NCBI GenBank assembly: GCA_025927435.1
Contig: JAICLM010000067.1
Location: 1-9,679 of the forward strand
DNA: 9,679 bases
From: Thermoleophilia bacterium
Lineage (GTDB): Bacteria; Actinomycetota; Thermoleophilia; Gaiellales; Gaiellaceae
Direction of reading: 5' to 3'
Shown here: positions 1 to 4,782 of the stretch, piece by piece
How positions within the stretch are numbered: position 1 is the stretch's first letter
Layout: the number at the start of each line of letters is the position of its first letter
Position numbers and translations under genes: made by a program
Notes under the pieces: model-generated
What the model was told of the DNA's origin: nothing
The model's database searches: none
The model's input: only the letters and a program-made list of their open reading frames with translations

Positions 1-435
1 GCCGTGGGGTTGACGGTCGTCGCCCGCGGCGTCAACTACGGCACAGGCTTCGAGATCGCCCTCAAGATCCGCGAGCTGTCAGGCCTCGTCACGGAGGCGT
101 ACTCGCCCGCCGACCTGATGCACGGCCCCATCGCCGCGATCCAGCCGGGCTGGCCAGTCGTAGTCGTCGCGCCCAGCGGGCCCGCGCGGCCGAGCGTCGA
201 GGAAATCGTCCCGCCGTTGCGCGCACGCGGCGCGCGGCTGATGGCGGTCTCGGACGTCCGCGCGGTACTCCGGCGCGCGCAGACGAAGCTCGTGCTCGCG
301 TCCGGCGTCCCGGAGTGGCTCAGCCCGCTCACCGCCGTGGTGCCCGGACAGGTGACTGCGATGCGGCTCGCGAGTCTCCGCGGCCTCGATCTCGACAGCC
401 CGGTCGGCCTCCGGAAGGTGACGCTCACTCGCTGA
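1..435 (+). CDS. SIS-domain sugar-phosphate isomerase/aminotransferase-like protein, 3' part
   Basis: The reading frame is open from base 1 to a TGA at 433-435, giving 144 residues that lack the N-terminal part. Near the start lies the pattern ARGVNYGTGFEIALKIREL, followed by a TEAYSPADLMHGP stretch. These match the second SIS (sugar isomerase) domain of the GlmS/AgaS group, where an A-x-E-x-ALK-x-x-E helix and a (E/D)-x-x-HGP loop bind the phosphosugar. Family members act in the cytosol on fructose-6-phosphate, glucosamine-6-phosphate or related aminosugar phosphates. Whether this one carries an N-terminal glutaminase domain (true GlmS) or is an SIS-only deaminase or deglycase cannot be seen, because the 5' end is outside the window. 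The C-terminal segment (PLTAVVPGQVTAMRLASLRGLDLDSP) resembles the usual SIS C-terminus, so the protein appears to end normally. A GTG at position 4 is an internal codon, not the start. Confidence 0.85.
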   Translation, partial: AVGLTVVARGVNYGTGFEIALKIRELSGLVTEAYSPADLMHGPIAAIQPGWPVVVVAPSGPARPSVEEIVPPLRARGARLMAVSDVRAVLRRAQTKLVLASGVPEWLSPLTAVVPGQVTAMRLASLRGLDLDSPVGLRKVTLTR

Positions 436-481
436 CCCCGAGCACGGGGGAAGCGGCCGCGCCCCCGAACGCGGCCGCTTC
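436..481. terminator. Tandem hairpins between convergent genes, probable bidirectional terminator
   Basis: Two inverted repeats follow directly after the SIS gene stop. The first has arms 436-440 and 445-449 (CCCCG/CGGGG) around a 4-base loop. The second has perfect 12-base arms at 450-461 and 470-481 around an 8-base loop, each arm containing GCGGCCGC. The pair sits in the 62-bp gap between the plus-strand gene ending at 435 and the minus-strand gene ending at 498, the expected place for a shared terminator. Neither side has a T-tract, so this is not a classical intrinsic terminator. U-less hairpins are often proposed as terminators in GC-rich actinobacteria, and that role is inferred here. 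Confidence 0.6.
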
Positions 482-497
482 GCATCGCCCTCTACTA

Positions 498-920
498 CTA
501 GGAAGTGGCCGGCGCCTTCAGGACCACGACGTGCATCCGCGTGGCCAGGGCCGGAAGCTGCGTGACCAGGTCGCCGGTGATCTTCTTCGGAGCCCGGACC
601 GTCATGTAGCCCTTGGTGCCGTCGACGATCTCGCCGTGGGCGTGGCTACCGCGCCGGAACGTGACCTTCGACTTCGTCGTGAGCGTGAAGGTGAGGGACT
701 GATTCTTCAGCGCACGACCGTGGTAGTTCGAGTGCTTGACGTCGATCGTGATCGAGCCGGTTGCGCTGTCGCTCGCCGCGGTGTACGCCGAAAGCGTCCC
801 CTTCAGGATGTACTGCACCTTGGGAGCCGACTTGCCGCCGTGCGCGGGATTCGCCTTCGCGACGGCGACGCTTGTGGGAAGCGCCACTGCCGCCACGAGG
901 AAGATGATGAGCCGCTTCAT
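498..920 (-). CDS. Small secreted protein of unknown function
   Basis: This is a 140-residue protein that I do not recognise as a named family. It begins MKRLIIFLVAAVALPTSVAVAKA: a basic start, a hydrophobic core at about residues 4-20 and an AKA site near residue 23. This is a convincing Sec signal peptide without a lipobox cysteine. The mature part (about 24-140) has no cysteine, is rich in Lys, Thr, Ser and His, and alternates in a beta-strand-like way, with a YILKGTLSAYT segment near 37-47 and a LTFTLTTKSKVTF segment near 76-88. It could be a small beta-barrel or OB-like extracellular domain, but that is only an impression. The ATG at 918-920 is chosen because an AGGAGAG ribosome site lies 8 bases upstream and the signal peptide starts there. 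The frame extends upstream to 1052, but that part is Arg-rich and overlaps the preceding gene. It lies 103 bp downstream of the flippase-like gene on the same strand. Confidence 0.75.
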   Translation of the reverse strand: MKRLIIFLVAAVALPTSVAVAKANPAHGGKSAPKVQYILKGTLSAYTAASDSATGSITIDVKHSNYHGRALKNQSLTFTLTTKSKVTFRRGSHAHGEIVDGTKGYMTVRAPKKITGDLVTQLPALATRMHVVVLKAPATS

Positions 921-928
921 TCCGTGAT

Positions 929-935
929 CTCTCCT
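929..935 (-). promoter_or_regulatory. Ribosome binding site AGGAGAG for the secreted-protein gene
   Basis: Read on the minus strand, AGGAGAG ends 8 bases before the ATG at 918-920. It is the best Shine-Dalgarno match in the window. It decides the start in favour of the signal-peptide methionine over the longer open frame reaching 1052. Confidence 0.75.
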
Positions 936-1023
936 ATTCGTCGCCCGACTGACCTGCGCATACTGGGTCCCGCGTGTCAGCGCAGCCGCAGCGCACCGTA
1001 AGGTCAATGTAAAGCGGCTGCTC

Positions 1024-2046
1024 CTAGGCCGGTTCGGCAGGTGCGCCGGCAAGGCGGCGCAGAAAGGGAATGGCCACGAGCCCGATGACGAGCGTGGGTA
1101 GGACGATCACCCCTCGGTAGAGCAGTACCGCCGCGACCACGTGCGCGTTCGAGGCGCCGAAGCCCACGAGCGTGCCGATCATCCCCAGTTCCACGACCCC
1201 GATCCCGCCGGGCGTGAGGGGCAGTGAGCTGATCACGCGCCCGATCGCCCACGCGAGAAACGCCTCGCTCAGCGGCAGATCGGCGAACGAGATCCCCACC
1301 GCCCGCAGGCAGAGCTCGAACACGACGAAGGCGGTCAGCTGGTTGGCCAGTGTCGCGGCCGTCAGCCTCGGCCAGCGCCTGCGGAGCAACATCAGCCGCT
1401 CCGCCCGGAGCCTGACGAGGGCCTCCCCGCTCCAGTCCGGCGGTGTCCGGTGGAAGAAGCCCGCGACTCGCCCGGCGACGCGTGCGGCGAAGTCGCCGAG
1501 CCACCGGGCCGCCCCCGCGCTGCGCAGCGCCGCTACCGCGAGCCCGACGATGAGCGCGCCGCACGCTGCGCTCACGCCGGCGATTACGAGCGTCGAGCTC
1601 GACAGCTGGCCCGTGGCGAAGACGAGGATCGCTCCCACGAGGGGGTAGACGAGGATCATCACCTGGCTCCAGATGCCGGTCACCGCGACGGCGAAGGCGG
1701 CGGCCCCCCGATCCACACGCAGCCTGCGCAGGAAGCCGAACGAGAGCGCCATCCCGAGCGGGGCGCCGCCCGGCAGCAGCGTCGTCAGCGCCGTCGAGGC
1801 CTGGGTGAAGGCAAGTGCGGCGAGGAACGACAGTTGCGGGAGCACTGCTTGCCACGGCAACGCGGTGGTCACGATGTCGAGCAGCGATGCCGCCCCCAGC
1901 GCTGCGATCCAGGGCGCGGAGACGGTCCCGAGCTGGTGCGCGACGTCCCCGTAGCTCGCGATGCGCGGGACGACTTCGAGGAAGACGATCGCGGCGAGCG
2001 CGACGCCGAGCGCAAAGCGGAGGATGGCCCGGCGGCTGCTCCGCAT
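1024..2046 (-). CDS. Flippase-like integral membrane protein (LPG synthase TM / UPF0104 family)
   Basis: This 340-residue protein is hydrophobic throughout, with about eight predicted membrane segments. Two family hallmarks are visible: LLPGGAPLGMALSFGFLR near residues 90-107 and SLPLTPGGIGVVELGMI near 264-280. These are the paired PGG motifs of the lysylphosphatidylglycerol synthase TM / UPF0104 (YbhN, AglD-like) family. Members sit in the cytoplasmic membrane and are linked to transfer or flipping of lipids and lipid-linked sugars. No soluble aminoacyl-transferase (MprF-type) domain follows, so lysyl-PG synthesis is unlikely. The ATG at 2044-2046 is preferred over a GTG at 2077-2079 because a TANNNT box lies 7 bases before it, and the extra residues are not membrane-like. 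The gene is divergent from a sugar epimerase and glycosyltransferase, which suggests (inference) that it handles a lipid-linked glycan precursor made by them. Confidence 0.85.
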   Translation of the reverse strand: MRSSRRAILRFALGVALAAIVFLEVVPRIASYGDVAHQLGTVSAPWIAALGAASLLDIVTTALPWQAVLPQLSFLAALAFTQASTALTTLLPGGAPLGMALSFGFLRRLRVDRGAAAFAVAVTGIWSQVMILVYPLVGAILVFATGQLSSSTLVIAGVSAACGALIVGLAVAALRSAGAARWLGDFAARVAGRVAGFFHRTPPDWSGEALVRLRAERLMLLRRRWPRLTAATLANQLTAFVVFELCLRAVGISFADLPLSEAFLAWAIGRVISSLPLTPGGIGVVELGMIGTLVGFGASNAHVVAAVLLYRGVIVLPTLVIGLVAIPFLRRLAGAPAEPA

Positions 2047-2053
2047 GCGGGGG

Positions 2054-2059
2054 AGTCTA
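2054..2059 (-). promoter_or_regulatory. -10-like box (TAGACT), probable leaderless promoter of the flippase-like gene
   Basis: On the minus strand, TAGACT fits the actinobacterial TANNNT -10 consensus and ends 7 bases before the ATG at 2046. That spacing would place the transcription start at or next to the A of the start codon. No Shine-Dalgarno sequence is seen upstream of this ATG, as expected for a leaderless gene. No good -35 match is visible, so the call rests on the -10 position alone. Confidence 0.4.
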
Positions 2060-2086
2060 GGAACCGGCCCTGCCCACACGCGCTGC

Positions 2087-2092
2087 TAGCCT
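2087..2092 (+). promoter_or_regulatory. -10-like box (TAGCCT), probable leaderless or very short-leader promoter of the epimerase gene
   Basis: TAGCCT fits TANNNT and ends 9 bases before the ATG at 2102, so transcription would start within a few bases of the start codon. The stretch between box and ATG (CACCTGCCG) contains no Shine-Dalgarno sequence. No clear -35 element is seen 16-18 bases upstream. It lies back to back with the minus-strand box at 2054-2059. Confidence 0.35.
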
Positions 2093-2101
2093 CACCTGCC
2101 G

Positions 2102-3220
2102 ATGCGCGTCCTGATCACGGGCGGGGCCGGCTTCATCGGCTCACACCTCGCCGACCGGCTGCTCGCGGAGGGGCATGAGGTGCGGGCGCTCGACAACCTC
2201 GATCCGCAGGTTCACGGGCCCGGGCAGCCGCCCGACTATCTGGACGAGGCGGTCGAGCTTCAGGTCGGAGACGTTCGCGACCACGAGGCGGTGGGGCGCG
2301 CGCTCGAAGGCGTCGACGCCGTCTACCACTTCGCCGCCGCCGTCGGTGTCGGCCAGTCGATGTACGAGATCGAGCGGTACACGTCCGTCAACGCGATCGG
2401 TGCCGCGGTCGTCCTCGAGGAGGCCCTCGAGCGGCGGGACGTGATCCACAAGCTCGTCGTGGCCTCGTCGATGTCGATCTACGGCGAGGGGCAGCACCGA
2501 AACCCGCGCACCGGCGAGAGTGGGATCGCGCCCGGGTTGCGGCCCGAGAGCCAGCTCGCTGCGCAGCAGTGGGACGTGATCGGGGACGACGGCGGGCCGC
2601 TGGAGCCGGAGCCGACCGCCGAGACGAAGCCGCTGCGCCCGACGTCCGTCTACGCCGTCAACAAGCGCGATCACGAGGAGTTGTTCCTCTCAGTCGGTGC
2701 TGCCTACGGCATCCCGGCGGTCGCGCTCCGGTTCTTCAACGTCTACGGCGAGCGGCAGGCGCTCTCGAACCCGTACACCGGCGTGGCGGCGATCTTCTCC
2801 TCGCGGCTTCTCAACAACAACCGCCCGGTCGTGTTCGAGGACGGCAGGCAGACGCGCGACTTCATCGACGTGCGCGACCTCGTGCGCGGCTGCGCGCTCG
2901 CGCTGGCAACCGACGGCGCGGACGGGAGCACGCTGAACCTCGGCACCGGCCGAGCGACCTCCATCGTCGACGTCGCTCACACGATCGCGGCCGGGCTCGG
3001 CAAGGAGATCGAGCCCGAGATCGTCGAGCAATACCGCGCCGGTGACATCCGGCACTGCTTCGCCGACATTCGCCTGGCGGAGGAGCTGCTCGGGTTCCGC
3101 TCTGAGATCGCATTCGAGGACGGGATGCGTGACCTGCTCGCGTGGCTGGAGGGGCAGGAAGCGGTGGACGCCATGGACGCCGCCCGCGAGGCGCTCGTCG
3201 CGCGCGGCCTCGCGCGTTGA
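2102..3220 (+). CDS. NAD-dependent epimerase/dehydratase (extended SDR), sugar-nucleotide type
   Basis: This 372-residue enzyme opens with the dinucleotide-binding loop GGAGFIG at residues 7-13 and an acidic residue D31 after the second strand, as in NAD-binding extended SDRs. The catalytic set is complete: ASSMSIYG at 121-128 supplies the serine, and Y184-AVN-K188 is the YxxxK motif. FFNVYGERQ at 211-219 and GRQTRDFIDVRDL at 248-260 are typical of UDP/dTDP-sugar epimerases. About 50 residues (129-180) rich in Gly, Pro and Glu are inserted between the serine and YxxxK regions. The text around residues 33-60 (LDPQVHGPGQPPDYLD, VGDVRD) resembles proteins annotated as dTDP-L-rhamnose 4-epimerase. 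This substrate is from memory and tentative; GalE-like activity is the alternative. A cytosolic enzyme making an activated sugar, it overlaps the next gene (a glycosyltransferase) by 4 bp, so the two probably work together. Confidence 0.88.
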   Translation: MRVLITGGAGFIGSHLADRLLAEGHEVRALDNLDPQVHGPGQPPDYLDEAVELQVGDVRDHEAVGRALEGVDAVYHFAAAVGVGQSMYEIERYTSVNAIGAAVVLEEALERRDVIHKLVVASSMSIYGEGQHRNPRTGESGIAPGLRPESQLAAQQWDVIGDDGGPLEPEPTAETKPLRPTSVYAVNKRDHEELFLSVGAAYGIPAVALRFFNVYGERQALSNPYTGVAAIFSSRLLNNNRPVVFEDGRQTRDFIDVRDLVRGCALALATDGADGSTLNLGTGRATSIVDVAHTIAAGLGKEIEPEIVEQYRAGDIRHCFADIRLAEELLGFRSEIAFEDGMRDLLAWLEGQEAVDAMDAAREALVARGLAR

Positions 3221-4137
3221 GCTCGGTCCCGGACGTCTCCGTCTCACTCGTCAACACGAACTCGCGGGAGCTGCTGCTCGCGTGCCTCGACTCGCTGCGA
3301 GGCACGGAGGTCGAGATCGTGGTGCTCGACAACGCGTCGGAGGACGGCTCCGCAGCCGCTGTCCGCGAGCGCTTCCCGCACGTCCGCGTGATCGAGCAGC
3401 GGCACCGCGCCGGCTTCGGCGCCAACCACAACACGGTGATCCGCGCCACGACCGGCCGTTACGTGTTCGTGCTCAACGAGGACACGACGAGCGAGGACTG
3501 GGGCTTCGCGCGGATGGTCGCGCATCTCGACGCGAACCCGCGGGTCGCGGCGCTCGCGCCGAGGCTCGTGTATCCGGACGGGAGGCCGCAAGCCTCCGCG
3601 TGGCGCTTCCCGTCGCCGGCCGCCGCCGCGCTCGGCCTGCTCACGCTCGGCCGCGCGGGGATCCTCCAGTCGGGAGGGAGCGAGACCCGCGACGTCGACT
3701 GGGCCATGGCGGCCGCGCTCCTCGTCCGCCGCGAGGCGCTCGACGAGGTCGGCCTCTTCGACGAGGAGTTCTTCATCTACTCGGAGGAGACGGATCTCCT
3801 GCGGCGGCTGCGCAACGCGGGTTGGCGGACGCAGTACTTCCCGCAGGTCACCGTCGTGCACCACGAGTCCCAGTTCAGCGCGGGGATTCCCGAGCGGAGG
3901 ATCAACGAGATGTGGCGCGGCAGGCACCGCTACTGGGAAAAGCACCACTCCGCGGTGGGCGGCCGGGTCGCTGCGCTCTGCACGGGCGGGCAGTACGCGG
4001 CGCGGGCGCTGCTGCGCGCGGGAGACCGCGACTTCGCCGGCCGGATGCGCTTGCACGCGCGCGATGCGATGCGCGTTCGCGGGCCCGGTCTGCGCGAGCT
4101 TGCGGAGGACTGGAACCGCGAGCACGAAGATCGCTAG
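3217..4137 (+). CDS. Family 2 glycosyltransferase (rhamnosyltransferase-like)
   Basis: This 306-residue GT-A fold protein has the order expected for GT2. VSVSLVNTNS lies at 7-16 and VVLDNASEDGS at 35-45, binding the nucleotide. AGFGANHN lies at 65-72 and LNEDT at 86-90, an N-E-D version of the metal-binding acidic motif. D182-EEFFIYSEETDLLRRLR at 182-199 supplies the acceptor-site and catalytic acidic residues. These features match WbbL/RfbF-type transferases that add rhamnose or similar sugars to lipid-linked or polysaccharide acceptors on the inner membrane face. No membrane segment is obvious. The TTG at 3217-3219 is chosen because it overlaps the epimerase TGA as TTGA and directly precedes the first strand. 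The next upstream start in frame (GTG 3142) would overlap the epimerase by 79 bp and add an Arg/Gly-rich tail. The exact donor and acceptor cannot be read from the sequence. Confidence 0.88.
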   Translation: MSSVPDVSVSLVNTNSRELLLACLDSLRGTEVEIVVLDNASEDGSAAAVRERFPHVRVIEQRHRAGFGANHNTVIRATTGRYVFVLNEDTTSEDWGFARMVAHLDANPRVAALAPRLVYPDGRPQASAWRFPSPAAAALGLLTLGRAGILQSGGSETRDVDWAMAAALLVRREALDEVGLFDEEFFIYSEETDLLRRLRNAGWRTQYFPQVTVVHHESQFSAGIPERRINEMWRGRHRYWEKHHSAVGGRVAALCTGGQYAARALLRAGDRDFAGRMRLHARDAMRVRGPGLRELAEDWNREHEDR

Positions 4138-4254
4138 CGCCGGGGCTTGTGTTCGGGCACACTTGGCTTCCAGCGACACAGACGCTCCGGGGGCGCCGTG
4201 ACGGCGATACAGCGAACGAGATTCAGCAGGGCAGAGTCACCGAGCAGGTCTCGG

Positions 4255-4782
4255 GTGTCCCGCGCGCACCGGCCTCCCCGGCGCGTGGACGGGGCGTGGC
4301 GGAGCCGCGTCCGGCACCGTCTGGAGTCGGCCGGCGGCAGCGGAGGCGGACAGTCCGAGGAATCCGCACCGCTCGTCCTCCTCGTCGACGACGAGCGCGC
4401 GATCCGCACGATCTGCCGCGTCAACCTGGAAGGCGACGGGCTCGCGGTGTCCGAGGCCGCGCACGGCGGCGAGGCGCTGGAGCGGATCGCGCAGGAGCAC
4501 CCGTCGCTCGTCCTCCTCGACGTGATGATGCCCCGTGTCGACGGCTGGCGCGTTGCCGAGGAGCTGGCCGCGGACGACGCGACGCGGGATATCCCGGTCG
4601 TCTTCCTCTCCGCACGCGCCGCGCACGAGGACCGCCTGCGCGCGCAGGAGCTCGGCGCCGTGGGCTACGTCGTCAAGCCGTTCGACCCGCTCGAGCTCGC
4701 CGGGACTGTGCGAGAGGTGCTGGAGCGCATTGCGAGGGGCGAGCGCGAGCAGCTCAATCGGGAGCTGTCGGAGCGCGGTTGA
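4255..4782 (+). CDS. Single-domain response regulator (receiver only)
   Basis: The core is a complete CheY-like receiver. Numbered from the GTG at 4255, it has D45 and D46 (LLVDDE), the phospho-acceptor D89 (LLDVMMP), S119 (FLSAR) and K141 (VKPFDP). It is followed by only a short amphipathic Arg/Glu-rich helix, with no DNA-binding or enzymatic output domain. Such proteins relay phosphate or act by protein contact. The start is uncertain. TTG 4147, GTG 4198, GTG 4255 and GTG 4285 are all in frame, and the 5' part encodes a low-complexity Arg/Ser/Gly tail (up to 75 residues) before the receiver. GTG 4255 is chosen for a weak AGG 6 bases upstream. The gene overlaps the downstream histidine kinase by 4 bp (TTGA), so that kinase is its most likely partner. 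It starts 10-147 bp after the glycosyltransferase, depending on the start used. Confidence 0.85.
   Translation: MSRAHRPPRRVDGAWRSRVRHRLESAGGSGGGQSEESAPLVLLVDDERAIRTICRVNLEGDGLAVSEAAHGGEALERIAQEHPSLVLLDVMMPRVDGWRVAEELAADDATRDIPVVFLSARAAHEDRLRAQELGAVGYVVKPFDPLELAGTVREVLERIARGEREQLNRELSERG
4770..4773 (+). promoter_or_regulatory. Ribosome binding site GGAG for the large histidine kinase
   Basis: GGAG lies 5 bases before the TTG at 4779, inside the end of the receiver gene. Together with the 4-bp stop/start overlap it supports the unusual TTG start. The next alternative start in frame (GTG near 4863) would cut into the first membrane segment. Confidence 0.55.

Noticed and set aside
960..1010. TTGACC at 1002-1007 (minus strand) as a -35 element for the secreted-protein gene.
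   Set aside because: No acceptable -10 box occurs 16-18 bases downstream (the sequence there is TGCGCT), so I could not support a promoter, though the gene may have one.
921..1052. Possible longer N-terminus of the secreted protein (44 extra residues).
   Set aside because: The extension is Arg-rich, would bury the signal peptide, overlaps the flippase-like gene end, and lacks the strong ribosome site found before the ATG at 920.
1450..2178. Plus-strand open frame of 242 residues opposite the flippase-like gene.
   Set aside because: Highly charged, low-complexity translation antisense to a protein with clear membrane segments and family motifs; it also runs into the epimerase gene in another frame.
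4138..4254. Riboswitch, small RNA or terminator between the glycosyltransferase and receiver genes.
   Set aside because: Only weak 4-base symmetries are seen (for example GTGT/ACAC at 4149-4162). There is no T-tract, recognised aptamer or TANNNT box near a start codon.
3042..4778. The large kinase frame stays open upstream for about 1.7 kb, giving a 1406-residue frame through the epimerase end, glycosyltransferase and receiver genes.
   Set aside because: The upstream translation is Arg/Ala/Gly-rich without any domain and lies out of frame with three well-supported genes. This is a common artefact of very GC-rich DNA. The kinase starts at TTG 4779.
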